Assembly: GCA_913778505.1 (NCBI GenBank)
Contig: CAJYWD010000007.1
Location: 62,001-126,000 of the forward strand
Source: an uncultured Chryseobacterium sp.
GTDB taxonomy: Bacteria; Bacteroidota; Bacteroidia; Flavobacteriales; Weeksellaceae
Reading direction: 5' to 3'
Length of the DNA: 64,000 nucleotides
Shown: piece after piece, positions 38,803-48,381 of the stretch
Layout: every line of letters begins with the position of its first letter
How positions within the stretch are numbered: position 1 is the first letter of the stretch
Made by a program: the position numbers and the translations under genes
The notes under the pieces: generated by a model
What the model saw: the letters and a program-made list of their open reading frames with translations, nothing else
Database searches by the model: none
Told to the model about the DNA's origin: nothing

Positions 38803-39678
38803 ATGAAAGCACTTGTATTTCCTGGGCAGGGTTCACAGTTTGTCGGGATGGGAAAAGAACTTTACGATTCCCGAAAAGATGTAAAAGACCTGATGGATTC
38901 TGCCAATGATATCCTCGGTTTCGATATTGTTTCTGTGATGTTTAACGGAACAGACGAAGACCTTAAAAAAACCAGCGTCACGCAGCCTGCTATTTTCCTA
39001 CACTCGGTTGCTGCTGTAAAAGTAGCAAACGGTTTGGGCGCAGAAATGGTTGCCGGACATTCTCTAGGCGAGTTTTCCGCTTTGGTGGCCAACGGTGTTT
39101 TATCTTTCGAAGACGGATTGAAATTAGTTTCCGAAAGAGCACAGGCCATGCAGATGGCTTGCGATATCAATCCAAGTTCTATGGCTGCCATTCTTGGCTT
39201 AGAAGATGCTAAAGTTGAAGAAATCTGCGCAGAAATCGATGGCATCGTGGTTCCGGCCAATTACAACTGTCCCGGACAATTGGTAATTTCCGGAGACACA
39301 GCAGCTGTTGAAAAAGCCTGCGAAGCGTTGAAAGCAGCTGGTGCAAAACGAGCTTTATTGCTGCCTGTAAATGGTGCTTTCCATTCGCCATTGATGATGC
39401 CTGCTCAGGAGAGATTGGCCGCTGCTATTGAAAATACCAAGTTCAGAAAAGCTACGATTCCGGTTTATCAGAATATAACAACATCAGCAGTTTCCGACCC
39501 GGAAGAAATCAAAAAAAACCTGATTGCCCAATTGACAGGTCCTGTGAAATGGACTCAGAGTGTGCAGAATATGATAAAAGACGGTGCAACGAACTTCGTG
39601 GAAGTGGGTCCTGGAAAGACGCTTCAGGGCTTGATTAAGAAAATTAATCCGGAAGTAACGGTTGCTTCTGCAATCTAA
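38803..39678 (+). CDS. fabD: Malonyl-CoA:ACP transacylase FabD
   Basis: 291 residues. FPGQGSQFVGMG at the N-terminus, the active-site serine in GHSLGEF near residue 88, an oxyanion-region TQPAIFLHS, and the catalytic histidine in NGAFHSPLM near residue 195. It loads malonyl groups onto acyl carrier protein for fatty acid synthesis. Monocistronic here, with a palindromic repeat following. Confidence 0.95.
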   Translation: MKALVFPGQGSQFVGMGKELYDSRKDVKDLMDSANDILGFDIVSVMFNGTDEDLKKTSVTQPAIFLHSVAAVKVANGLGAEMVAGHSLGEFSALVANGVLSFEDGLKLVSERAQAMQMACDINPSSMAAILGLEDAKVEEICAEIDGIVVPANYNCPGQLVISGDTAAVEKACEALKAAGAKRALLLPVNGAFHSPLMMPAQERLAAAIENTKFRKATIPVYQNITTSAVSDPEEIKKNLIAQLTGPVKWTQSVQNMIKDGATNFVEVGPGKTLQGLIKKINPEVTVASAI

Positions 39679-39692
39679 GAATAGAATTTTTT

Positions 39693-39790
39693 GGGCAGCT
39701 TTTCCGCGCTCCGTTCCCGCTATCCCGAAAAACCCTATCATCGGCCAATGCTATTTTCGGGATGAGCTCCACTCAGCTCGGGCTGCGGTT
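39693..39790. repeat. Composite palindromic repeat, copy 2
   Basis: Starts GGGCAGCTTTTCCG and ends GAGCTCCACTCAGCTCGGGC followed by TGCGG. The inner stem is ATCCCGAAAA (39722-39731) with TTTTCGGGAT (39754-39763), different in sequence from the inner stem of copy 1 at 33482 while the outer ends are shared. Confidence 0.75.
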
Positions 39791-39830
39791 TTTGCGACAG
39801 TAAAACATTTGAAAAAAAACTATAACGATT

Positions 39831-39902
39831 AGCTCCAAAGGAGCGAAATGTTTGTAGAAAATTCGCAACCGATCAAATGAAAGCTCCGTAGGAGCGACAT
39901 AT
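39831..39902 (+). repeat. Two short hairpin repeats, AGCTCC-nnn-GGAGCGA
   Basis: Units at 39831-39846 and 39882-39897 each form a GCTCC/GGAGC hairpin with a 3-base loop (AAA, GTA), followed by a related tail (AATGTTTGTAG, CATATTGG). Similar short repeats are, from memory, common in Bacteroidetes intergenic DNA. They fill the space before the GHMP kinase gene. Confidence 0.7.
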
Positions 39903-39935
39903 TGGTTTAATTAATAAAAAAAATAACATCGACAT

Positions 39936-40838
39936 ATGAAGAGAATTTTCTCTCCCGGTAAATTAATGCTTACCTCAGAATATGTTGCTGTTGATGGCGC
40001 TCTTGTCCTGGCTGTTCCAACGAAGCTGGGACAAGAGCTTTTTTATTCCGAAACTGAAGACCAAAAATCATTGATTCTTTGGGAAGCTTATCATCAAAAT
40101 CAATTGTGGTTAAAGGCTACAATTGATTATAAAAATTGGAAAATTGTTGAAACCAATGATTACAAAGCTGCAGAATTCATTCTCAAAGTACTTAAAAATG
40201 TTCAGAATCTTTCTGAAATCAAACTAAAAAGTGATACTTCTTATCATATCAAAACCAATTTACAATTTCCTTCAGACTTCGGCTTAGGAAGCAGTTCTAC
40301 TTTGATGACCAACCTTGCAGAATGGGCGGATATTGATGCTTTCATTCTAAACGAAATTAGTTTAGGAGGAAGTGGTTACGACGTTGCAGTGGCCAAAGAA
40401 AAATCTGCAATTCTCTACAGCCGTTTTCCGGAAAGGACTTATCATAAAATAGATTTCAATCCAAGTTTCAAAGAAGAGTTGATTTTCATTCATCTCAATC
40501 AAAAACAAGATACCCGGGAAGGCATTTTTCATTACAAGTCCAAGCCCACTTCAACGGAATTAATCAATCAATATTCTCAATTAACCAAAAACATTGTCAA
40601 CTGCCAGAATTTGGAAGAATTTTCAGAATTGATGACCATTCACGAGCAAAATCTGTCTGATTTTCTTGGAATACCGACTGTGAAGGAAAAATATTTCAAA
40701 AACTGCCCGGTCTATGTCAAAAGTTTGGGCGCATGGGGAGGAGATTTCGTTCTCACGTCCAAATTCGGAGATTACGAAAGCTATTTCAAATCCCAGGGTT
40801 TCTCCAATATATTTTCCTGGGACGATTTAATTAACTGA
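39936..40838 (+). CDS. GYDIA-family GHMP kinase
   Basis: 300 residues. N-terminal RIFSPGKLMLTSEYVAVDGA matches the GHMP substrate region, SDFGLGSSSTLMTNLA near residue 115 is the ATP loop, and GGSGYDVAVA near residue 147 is the motif that names the family (GYDVA here). The family is common in Flavobacteriia and resembles mevalonate or galactokinase-type kinases, but its small-molecule substrate is not established. Own transcription unit. Confidence 0.85.
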   Translation: MKRIFSPGKLMLTSEYVAVDGALVLAVPTKLGQELFYSETEDQKSLILWEAYHQNQLWLKATIDYKNWKIVETNDYKAAEFILKVLKNVQNLSEIKLKSDTSYHIKTNLQFPSDFGLGSSSTLMTNLAEWADIDAFILNEISLGGSGYDVAVAKEKSAILYSRFPERTYHKIDFNPSFKEELIFIHLNQKQDTREGIFHYKSKPTSTELINQYSQLTKNIVNCQNLEEFSELMTIHEQNLSDFLGIPTVKEKYFKNCPVYVKSLGAWGGDFVLTSKFGDYESYFKSQGFSNIFSWDDLIN

Positions 40839-40893
40839 TTGTTAATAGATTATCAATTTAATTTGAACTGATGAAAGTCAGTTTATAAAAACT

Positions 40894-40922
40894 TTGATAA
40901 TTCCCTGATATTTTTACATTTG
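40894..40922 (+). promoter_or_regulatory. Promoter of pckA
   Basis: TTG at 40894-40896, 18-base spacer, TACATTTG at 40915-40922. The predicted leader is about 28 bases. Confidence 0.65.
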
Positions 40923-40956
40923 TCGCAACACCTTTAATCTTCAAAAAAAATTAAAA

Positions 40957-42570
40957 ATGGACAAGTTAAAATCTTATCTTGAACGTCAGGGTATTCTCAA
41001 TCCGAAAGAAATCATCCACAATCCCTCTTACGAAGAAATTTTCCAGGCGGAATTGGATCCAGTTAATTCCGGATTTGCCAAAGGCGTTCTCACAAAGTCT
41101 GGCGCAGTAGCGGTGAAAACCGGGATTTTTACCGGCAGATCTCCCAAAGACCGGTATATCGTCAATGACAGTATTACAAAAGATACGATTTGGTGGGACG
41201 GAAACATCAACCGCCCAACTACAGTCGAAGTTTTTGATGAATTGAAAAACATCGTTACCAAAGACCTTTCTGGCGAAAAAATCTACGTGGTAGACACATA
41301 TTGCGGCTCCAATGAAGATACAAGACTGAAAGTGAGATTCGTGACCAAAGTGGCCTGGCAGGCGCATTTCGTGATGAATATGTTCATCCGTCCCTCTCAC
41401 TACGATCTTCAGAATTATGGCGAGCCCGATTTTGTGGTCATCAATTCCTCCGAATCTGTGAACCCGAATTGGGAACAGCACGGCCTCAATTCTGAAGTAT
41501 TCGTAATGTTTGATCTCACCAAGAAAATGCAGATTATCGGCGGTACCTGGTACGGAGGAGAAATGAAGAAAGGAATGTTCTCAATCATGAATTATTATCT
41601 TCCGCTGAAAGGAATGGCATCCATGCACTGCTCCGCCAACGTAGGTGAGCACGGCGATGTCGCAGTTTTCTTCGGCCTTTCCGGGACAGGTAAAACCACG
41701 CTTTCCGCAGACCCGAAACGCTACCTCATTGGCGATGACGAGCACGGCTGGGATAACAATGGCGTTTTCAATTACGAAGGCGGTTGTTATGCAAAAGTCA
41801 TAGACCTCAGTAAAGAAAAAGAGCCCGATATCTACGGTGCAATCAGAAGAGATGCACTGCTGGAAAATGTAATTACCGATCAAGATGGCAATGTTGATTA
41901 TGCCGACGGTTCCATTACGGAAAATACAAGAGTTTCCTATCCGATTTATCATATCAGCAAAATTGTTTTGCCTTCCAAAGCGGGGCACGCAAGCAAGATC
42001 ATTTACCTCTCAGCAGATGCCTTCGGGGTCTTGCCACCGGTTTCTATCCTGACAGATCAGCAGGCGCAATACCATTTTCTTTGCGGCTATACCTCCAAAT
42101 TAGCAGGAACAGAACGCGGCATTACAGAGCCTACACCATCTTTTTCACCGGCTTTCGGGGAAGCATTTCTGACATTACATCCAACCATGTATTCCAAAAC
42201 GTTAATTGGAAAGATGAAAGAGCACGGCGCAAAAGCTTATTTGGTCAATACGGGCTGGAACGGAACAGGAAAGCGGATTTCCCTCAAAGACACCAGAGCC
42301 ATTATCGACGCCATCATTGACGGAAGTATTGACAAAGCGGCTACGGATAAAATTCCGGTAATGAATCTGGAATTCCCGGTTGCATTACCCAATGTTTCTG
42401 AAAATATCCTTGACCCGAGAGATACTTATGAAAACAATTCGGATTGGGAAGCGAAAGCAAAAGATCTGGCCGCAAGATATATCAAATATTTTGAACAATT
42501 CACGGATAATGATGAAGCGCTTGCGCTGGTAGCATCAGGGCCCGTGTTGTCGGAAGTGCATCAGGATTAA
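40957..42570 (+). CDS. pckA: Phosphoenolpyruvate carboxykinase (ATP)
   Basis: 537 residues, the normal length. Substrate arginine in [15 protein letters not shown], the kinase-1 P-loop [16 protein letters not shown] near residue 235, the metal-binding LIGDDEHGW and the later [13 protein letters not shown] are all present. It converts oxaloacetate and ATP to PEP, CO2 and ADP in gluconeogenesis. Single gene with its own promoter and terminator. Confidence 0.96.
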   Translation: MDKLKSYLERQGILNPKEIIHNPSYEEIFQAELDPVNSGFAKGVLTKSGAVAVKTGIFTGRSPKDRYIVNDSITKDTIWWDGNINRPTTVEVFDELKNIVTKDLSGEKIYVVDTYCGSNEDTRLKVRFVTKVAWQAHFVMNMFIRPSHYDLQNYGEPDFVVINSSESVNPNWEQHGLNSEVFVMFDLTKKMQIIGGTWYGGEMKKGMFSIMNYYLPLKGMASMHCSANVGEHGDVAVFFGLSGTGKTTLSADPKRYLIGDDEHGWDNNGVFNYEGGCYAKVIDLSKEKEPDIYGAIRRDALLENVITDQDGNVDYADGSITENTRVSYPIYHISKIVLPSKAGHASKIIYLSADAFGVLPPVSILTDQQAQYHFLCGYTSKLAGTERGITEPTPSFSPAFGEAFLTLHPTMYSKTLIGKMKEHGAKAYLVNTGWNGTGKRISLKDTRAIIDAIIDGSIDKAATDKIPVMNLEFPVALPNVSENILDPRDTYENNSDWEAKAKDLAARYIKYFEQFTDNDEALALVASGPVLSEVHQD

Positions 42571-42590
42571 GAATTAGAACAAAAAAAATG

Positions 42591-42617
42591 ATCCCGGAAA
42601 TTTTTCCGGGATTACTT
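42591..42617 (+). terminator. Terminator after pckA
   Basis: ATCCCGGAAA and TTTCCGGGAT form a perfect 10-bp dyad (practical loop 4-6 bases) followed by TACTTTTT. Confidence 0.88.
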
Positions 42618-42798
42618 TTTATTGTCAATAAAAAATAAAAGCTTGTTCCTTTTAAATCATTTTCAAGATATATTTTTAATTTCTATATAAATACGACTGA
42701 GTCGCAAAAATCTGAATGAAAAAAAGACTAGCCATTTTTTGGAGAGCCTCATCGGGTCATTTGTGCGACCAATTTATCGAGCCAAATGTATTATTTAT

Positions 42799-43344
42799 CT
42801 ACCTCTCTTTACCATATACTTTGTAAAACTTACGATTAGACTTAAGGTGCTTTATACCTTGAGCAAAATAATTCACCATTTTATTTCGTTCTGCTGAACT
42901 ATCAATCAGAACATCATTTTTATTATCGTCAAATACCATTACAGCAGCGTACATTTCGGTTTTGTTTTCTTTACCTCTTGCATAGATGTCATAAAGTCTG
43001 TTGCTATCCGCAAATAACTTCTTTTTTTTCCAGACTAAAATAGATGTGTAGTCTTCCTTGGCTCGCAGTTCTTTATCCCAAATGCCAAAAGCATCAAAGA
43101 GTAGCTCCATGGTATAAAATGATGAGTATACTGCATTAAACCTTAACTCCCCAGTGTAGATCGTATTTTTTCCTGTAACAGTAGGAACTCTCACAATTTC
43201 AAAATCTTTATAACCATTTTTGTAAATATATGGAATATTAGGAGTGGCAGATTTATATCTAGCACCAACGGGGCTATTTTTCTTATCCTGTGCGAAAATA
43301 AGACAGGTTGCTACAAATGCGTAAATTAAAAATATTTTCTTCAT
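42799..43344 (-). CDS. Hypothetical secreted protein
   Basis: 181 residues with a clear signal peptide (MKKIFLIYAFVATCLIFAQ). The mature part is basic and rich in Lys, Asn and Tyr, with YKNGYKDFEIVRVPTVTGKNTIYTG-type strands and no recognised motif; no cysteine occurs after the signal peptide. No lipobox and no T9SS end, so it is probably periplasmic. Transcribed alone, towards pckA. Family not recognised. Confidence 0.7.
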   Translation of the reverse strand: MKKIFLIYAFVATCLIFAQDKKNSPVGARYKSATPNIPYIYKNGYKDFEIVRVPTVTGKNTIYTGELRFNAVYSSFYTMELLFDAFGIWDKELRAKEDYTSILVWKKKKLFADSNRLYDIYARGKENKTEMYAAVMVFDDNKNDVLIDSSAERNKMVNYFAQGIKHLKSNRKFYKVYGKER

Positions 43345-43940
43345 TTTACTTTAGTTATTATGATATATCATATTAAAAAAATAAGATTGATTTTTGAGAA
43401 AGAGTTGTTTTAGTTTTATAAAAAATTTTGTTTCATATCACTTAATTTATGAAAAGGGTTCTTTTTAATACACTATATTATAAATCCTTCATAAAGATTC
43501 GCATTATGAAAATACTAAAAATAAACTGTACCGTGTCGTAATCTTCACGGGATCTTTATCAAATGGAAACAAGAGCATTCCTTTTATTCTTTTAAGATTA
43601 CTTTCTCCTTGCCATTAATATATTCTTTAATAAATATAAGTCTGATAAACCACTATGCATTGGTCTATACACCGTTCTTATCGCATCTGGCTAAATCTCA
43701 TGGATTTTTTTTATTTTACAAAAGTATTAGAAATTTCTCGTTTATTTTTTTGTATGTCCTTTTTTCATCATACGCTTAAATCAGTAATCACCTTACCATA
43801 GACTGCATCAAATCGTCGATTTCCGAGAAATCAAAAGGCCCTTATTCTCATGTGCCGAAATTCCTGCGAAGCCAAACAGACCGTTCAATAACCATCTGTT
43901 ACGAATCGCCGCCATTAATTAAAAAAGATTTTCAGAATCC
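43345..43940. other. Gene-free AT-rich stretch
   Basis: No reading frame with coding character on either strand. The minus strand has a -7-like TACTTTTG at 43726-43719 but only a few codons follow before a stop. Several short minus-strand frame pieces with protein-like composition occur around 43540-43660, interrupted by stops, which might be a decayed gene; I cannot name it. Confidence 0.5.
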
Positions 43941-44030
43941 AACAAGACACCGTCTCAATCGAACAAGACACCGTCTCAATCCAACAAAGCATCGTCTTAA
44001 TCCAACAAAGCATCGTCTCAATCAAACAAG
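43941..44030. repeat. 21-bp tandem repeat, four copies plus a partial
   Basis: Unit AACAAGACACCGTCTCAATCn. Copies at 43941-43961, 43962-43982, 43983-44003 and 44004-44024, then AACAAG. Copies 1-2 share GACACC and copies 3-4 share AGCATC, so the array seems to have grown by duplication. In one plus-strand frame each unit encodes the heptapeptide N-x-T-R/K-H-R-L, but the frame has no good start. Confidence 0.85.
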
Positions 44031-44098
44031 AAAGGATTACATACCAATAAAGCTTATGGAAAACCACATAAGCCCCGTTTTTGAATTACAGAACAGTT

Positions 44099-44737
44099 TT
44101 ACTTAAGAAAAGGATTATGCTCTTTTTCAAAGCCGATAGTGGTAGATTCACCGTGGCCGCTGTACACTTTGGTGTTTTCCGGCAAAGTCAGCAATTTAGT
44201 TTTGATACTGGAAATCAGTTGGTCATAATCACCTTTGTAAAGATCCGTCCTGCCGATACTCATCATAAACAATGCATCGCCGGAGATCACAATTCCATTA
44301 TTCCGATCATAGAAAGCCACACTTCCCGGCGAATGTCCCGGAACATCATAGATTTCAATAGTTTCGGAGCTTAATGTCAGCGTTTCCCCTTCTTTAATAT
44401 GTTGAAGTTCTCCTTCGAAAGCAGGAAAGAAAAAACCGTAACTCTTCGCAGTGAAAGTTGCTCTTTCAAGAATTTGCATCTCATCAGGATGTATCAGAAC
44501 CGGAACACCAAAAGCATCATAAGCCCATTGCAAACCGATAATATGGTCAATGTGAGCGTGCGTCAAGAGAATATTTTTAATGTTAAGTTCATGCGCATTG
44601 ATGAACTGATGCAAAGTTTCGGTTTCAGCTTCGGGCATATTTCCTGGATCTATAAGAAAAGCCTCCTTTTCATCGTTATAAATGATGTAGGTATTCTCGG
44701 AAAAAGGATTGAAGGCAAAGGATTTTACGTGCAGCAT
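44099..44737 (-). CDS. MBL-fold metallo-hydrolase (glyoxalase II-like)
   Basis: 212 residues from the ATG at 44737 (an in-frame ATG 11 codons earlier lacks family support). The metal-binding motif is THAHIDHIIG near residue 56; GHSPGSVAFY, SGDALF and SGHGEST supply the further ligands. Family members hydrolyse thioesters such as hydroxyacylglutathione or related conjugates; in a bacillithiol maker the substrate could be a bacillithiol ester, which is inference. It is divergent from the T9SS plug gene. Confidence 0.88.
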   Translation of the reverse strand: MLHVKSFAFNPFSENTYIIYNDEKEAFLIDPGNMPEAETETLHQFINAHELNIKNILLTHAHIDHIIGLQWAYDAFGVPVLIHPDEMQILERATFTAKSYGFFFPAFEGELQHIKEGETLTLSSETIEIYDVPGHSPGSVAFYDRNNGIVISGDALFMMSIGRTDLYKGDYDQLISSIKTKLLTLPENTKVYSGHGESTTIGFEKEHNPFLK

Positions 44738-44809
44738 GATATGGAATTTAGCTGTAAAAATATAAAACATTAAATTAGCCTTACAAAAACTTAGTAATAA
44801 ATTGGTCTC

Positions 44810-46024
44810 ATGAAGATATTCAACATATTGGTAGCGCTGCTAATAAGCGTATCCGCACTCGCACAGGAAATCAGAAGCATCCAGGTATTCAATCCCAGAA
44901 CCAATGACGAGACGCCCGTAATTGCGCAAGGTGAGCAGCTGGTTCTCAAATTTGATGATCTGGCAAATACCAGCCAGCTGTACCGCTACACCTTCAGGCA
45001 TTATAACAGGAACTGGGAAGAGGACGGCCTTTTCTTTGCGGAATTTGCGAGCGGCAGCATGAATGCCCTCATTGAGAATTTCCAGTTTTCTTTTAACACC
45101 TATCAGAAATATACCAATTATGAACTCACCTTTCCCAACGATAAGATCCAGCTGAAGATTTCCGGAAATTATGAGATTATTGTTTATAAGGATTCTCAGG
45201 ACCAGCCGCTCTTTACCAGCCGTTTCTGCGTTTATGAAAATGGTGCTAATCTGGGCATCAACGTCACCCGTTTCATAGATGCCAGGTTTCCGAATCTGAA
45301 ACAAAGGATAGAAGTACAAGCTACTGGCAATGGCTCCGGCATTTCCAATAATCTCACGTCACTCACGCTCAATGTGATCCAGAATAATAATTGGGACATC
45401 GCTCTGAAAAACCTGCGCGCCAGCTCCACAATGGGTAATCAGCTTCTTTTCCAACAGCTGAATCTCGCATTTCCGGGCAATAACGAATTTTATTATTTCG
45501 ACAACAAGGTTATCAATCAGGCCATGGATATGGTCGCGAATACCGAAAACATAGACGGCAGAAACTACACTTATCTCTATCCGGTGTGGGCATATCCCGG
45601 AGATTATCAATACCAGCCGGATGTGAATGGCGCTTTTTATTTCAGGAGAAACGATCTCGGCATAGAGCGCAATCCGGATCGGGAAGCCGATTATTCCTGG
45701 GTATATTTTGCGCTTGACAGTCAGAAATCCGATAAAGAATTTTACGTGCTGGGATTGTTTAACGATTACAAGGCAGACAAAACCAGCCAGATGGTGTATG
45801 ATGACAAAGCGCAGAAGTATATGGCCAAAATCTATCTGAAGCAAGGTTTCTACAGCTACGTCATCGCAACGAAAGATTCTGCCGGAAAGCTGAATTTTGG
45901 TGAAGTGAATGGCAATTTCTGGCAAACCGAAAATCTTTATCAGGCCTTTTTGTACTACACGCCTTTCGGAAGAAACTTCGACGGACTGATCGGTTATGGT
46001 GAATTCCGTACACCTGTGAGGTAA
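44810..46024 (+). CDS. Type IX secretion system plug protein (DUF5103)
   Basis: 404 residues. Signal peptide to about LAQE at residue 20, then strands such as RSIQVFNPRTNDETPVI, YRYTFRHYNRNWEEDGLFFAEFASG and the final GYGEFRTPVR. This is the DUF5103 family, which was identified as the Plug protein closing the periplasmic end of the SprA translocon in Flavobacterium. Its presence agrees with the T9SS sorting domain at 30068. Located alone, between the MBL hydrolase and the beta-helix gene. Confidence 0.82.
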   Translation: MKIFNILVALLISVSALAQEIRSIQVFNPRTNDETPVIAQGEQLVLKFDDLANTSQLYRYTFRHYNRNWEEDGLFFAEFASGSMNALIENFQFSFNTYQKYTNYELTFPNDKIQLKISGNYEIIVYKDSQDQPLFTSRFCVYENGANLGINVTRFIDARFPNLKQRIEVQATGNGSGISNNLTSLTLNVIQNNNWDIALKNLRASSTMGNQLLFQQLNLAFPGNNEFYYFDNKVINQAMDMVANTENIDGRNYTYLYPVWAYPGDYQYQPDVNGAFYFRRNDLGIERNPDREADYSWVYFALDSQKSDKEFYVLGLFNDYKADKTSQMVYDDKAQKYMAKIYLKQGFYSYVIATKDSAGKLNFGEVNGNFWQTENLYQAFLYYTPFGRNFDGLIGYGEFRTPVR

Positions 46025-46105
46025 TTTAAATTTCTTTATATTCAGATAAAACACGACGAGTTTTGGCGTTTGTAGATTTTATTATTGCATAAATAATTTT
46101 AAGCA

Positions 46106-48010
46106 ATGATATATACAAACGATTTTTTTGCAGCAGGAAGTACAGTAGCTGATGCAGATTTGGTTCAATTAATTGACAGTAATACTTTAGAGAGAGTGTA
46201 TTTTAAAAAAGTTACAGGCTGGACTACGCACTTCGATAATCAACCTTATCAAGTAGATGATATTATCTACCGAAAAAGAGGAAATTTTTATTATATAAAT
46301 ACTATAGTATTTGGAAGTAAGAGAGTTTATGCTACAACTTTTGGGGTTAAATCATCTTATACAATAGACCAGAGGGCAAATATTCAGAAAGCCATCGATG
46401 TGTGTTCTGCTTTGGGTTTAAAATTAATTTTTCCTGGCGGAAATTATCTTGTTAATTCTTTTAGTGATCGAATTGATGATATAGGACACGGAAATATTTT
46501 AGAGTTAAAATCTTATTTAGATATTAAATTTGAGGAATATAGCGTAATAACAGTAGGCGATTTTTTCGATGATAAAGGATTTATTTTGTTTTCTGGGTTT
46601 AATGCGAAGGAGGAACATAGTTTTACAGACATATATAATATTTCATTAACGGGTAAGGGCATTATAGATTTCTCAGGCCATGTTTCTCAAATGAGAACAG
46701 GTTATATGAGAAGAATTGGAGTTGAAGGTGGAAGATGTACTAATTTGACGATTGATGGTATATACTGGACCAATGGCGATTTAAGTAATTGCATTAGTAT
46801 AGGACGAGCGGTATACGGTGGCAATGTGCGAATTAGTAATTGTACTTTCGAAAATTTAGCAAATAGTCACCCGGAACTCAACGATGACCATTCAACTATT
46901 TATGGCAACGTTAATTTTTTATCAGTTGATAATAACTTCTTTTTAGGAAATTATTTTTTGAGTCTTATCGGTTGTGCTTGTGAGATTCATGGCAGTAATT
47001 CCTCCTTCACTAATAATAAAGTTTATAATTACACAAGAATGAATTTCATTTCCAGTGAAACATTTGAAAAAGGTAATATTAACAATATATTAGTTTCTGA
47101 TAATATAGCTGAAATAACCAATTCAGCGATAGACTTATGGCCAGGAATTAACACGACTATTTCCGATTTATCTATTAATTCTAATGTAATTAAGCATTCG
47201 CACGTTGAAATAACACATACTCCTTTGGATTCTAATAAAGGATCACAGTGGTACAATAGCCATCAATGTTTGTTCAGAACAATGTATAAGGGAGGAAACT
47301 GCGAGAGGATAATTGCACAAAATAATCTTTGTCATATTTTATACAATTTAAACGGAGATGTAAGGCATGCTGCGATATTAACCACAGATGTGGAGGGATT
47401 AAAGATAATCAATAATTATTTTGTCGGTCATGAAAAAGGGGTGGAATTTTATAAAAGTGACGAAGGTGGTCCACTGTGTAACTATTCTTTTATTAAAATT
47501 TCAGGTAATAACTTTACGGTATCTAAAAGATTGATTTCAGTAAGTGCCTTATCACTTAAACACTGTATATTTAGTAATAACACAACATCATTAGAAACAC
47601 ACAACTTAGAACATCTGATTTATATAAGTAGTGATTTGATTGAAGCAACTACAATTAGGGATAATGTATATTTAGGCAATCCACCCAAAGTAGAATTTGT
47701 ACCTTCGGCTATATTTAGAGATGAACTTTCGAATAAAGCTAAATATATTTTGTCATTAGTCAGTACACCCGTCCCAAATATACCAGTAAATAGTTTCGGA
47801 TTTATATTTCCTGTTTTAGATACTACTCATAAAAGGGTTGCTGCTAAGTATGAATTGCAACCTACGTATCCTTTCGGTGAACTTTTTTTTAATACGGTTA
47901 CTTTAGGAGTTGGTGGAAGTTCGGATGTTAGATTTAAAGTTGATAATGTGTCTTCTTCTGTTTTTCCTGGCAATGGCGATTTGCAGAGTAATATTATTGT
48001 AGATATGTAA
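46106..48010 (+). CDS. Tailspike-like parallel beta-helix protein
   Basis: 634 residues, no signal peptide and no T9SS end. The segment RVYATTFGVKSSYTIDQRANIQKAIDVCSALG followed by KLIFPGGNYLVNS is the entry to a pectate-lyase-3-type right-handed beta-helix, and the next about 380 residues are Asn/Ser-rich coils (NNFFLGNYF, INSNVIKHSH, INNYFVGHEKG). A C-terminal domain of beta character follows (FGELFFNTVTLGVGG). Phage tailspikes and intracellularly made polysaccharide depolymerases have this build. Visibly more AT-rich than its neighbours, so probably acquired. Catalytic residues are not identifiable. Confidence 0.72.
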   Translation: MIYTNDFFAAGSTVADADLVQLIDSNTLERVYFKKVTGWTTHFDNQPYQVDDIIYRKRGNFYYINTIVFGSKRVYATTFGVKSSYTIDQRANIQKAIDVCSALGLKLIFPGGNYLVNSFSDRIDDIGHGNILELKSYLDIKFEEYSVITVGDFFDDKGFILFSGFNAKEEHSFTDIYNISLTGKGIIDFSGHVSQMRTGYMRRIGVEGGRCTNLTIDGIYWTNGDLSNCISIGRAVYGGNVRISNCTFENLANSHPELNDDHSTIYGNVNFLSVDNNFFLGNYFLSLIGCACEIHGSNSSFTNNKVYNYTRMNFISSETFEKGNINNILVSDNIAEITNSAIDLWPGINTTISDLSINSNVIKHSHVEITHTPLDSNKGSQWYNSHQCLFRTMYKGGNCERIIAQNNLCHILYNLNGDVRHAAILTTDVEGLKIINNYFVGHEKGVEFYKSDEGGPLCNYSFIKISGNNFTVSKRLISVSALSLKHCIFSNNTTSLETHNLEHLIYISSDLIEATTIRDNVYLGNPPKVEFVPSAIFRDELSNKAKYILSLVSTPVPNIPVNSFGFIFPVLDTTHKRVAAKYELQPTYPFGELFFNTVTLGVGGSSDVRFKVDNVSSSVFPGNGDLQSNIIVDM

Positions 48011-48061
48011 TGGATATTAATTTTGGAATAGTTTTAGCATATCGTATGTCAAACAGACGTT

Positions 48062-48355
48062 ATGGAACTAATATATGAAAATCACAAATCCGGAAACGGA
48101 GGCTACATTACGCTGAAAAATGCTACGGAAGATATAGGAAGACTGACCTACACGGTAGTCCCGGAATTAAAAAAATTGATTGTAAGCTATGTAATGATCT
48201 TCCCAAAGTTTGAAGGTCGGGGTCTTGGCAAGAAATTGGTAGAGAACTCCATAGAATTTGCCAGAAAAAATGGATGGACGATTAAGGCGCACTGCTCTTA
48301 CGCACATGCTGTACTGAAGAGAAAAGCTGACGTACAAGACGTATTCGTCGCTTAA
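48062..48355 (+). CDS. Small GNAT-type N-acetyltransferase (YjdJ/NATD1 type)
   Basis: 97 residues. The core strand LIVSYVMIFPKFEGRGLGKKLV carries the acetyl-CoA pyrophosphate loop (R/Q-G-x-G-K/L) and is followed by a helix and AHCSYAH. This is the minimal GNAT fold of YjdJ-like proteins; substrate unknown. It follows the beta-helix gene by 51 bases and ends at a terminator shared with rho. Confidence 0.8.
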   Translation: MELIYENHKSGNGGYITLKNATEDIGRLTYTVVPELKKLIVSYVMIFPKFEGRGLGKKLVENSIEFARKNGWTIKAHCSYAHAVLKRKADVQDVFVA

Positions 48356-48381
48356 CAATAAACTATTACCTTGGTAATATT

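Noticed and set aside
43520-43700. Decayed minus-strand gene
   Set aside because: Short protein-like pieces occur in two frames, but stops and frame changes are too many and no family can be named.
43941-44030. Possible CRISPR array
   Set aside because: The units follow one another without spacers and are only 21 bp; no cas gene is present.
43852-44106. 84-codon frame across the 21-bp tandem repeat
   Set aside because: It starts at GTG without promoter support, its middle is just the translated repeat, and no flanking coding character is seen.
46106-48010. Prophage
   Set aside because: Only the single tailspike-like gene is seen; no integrase, capsid, terminase or lysis genes on either side.
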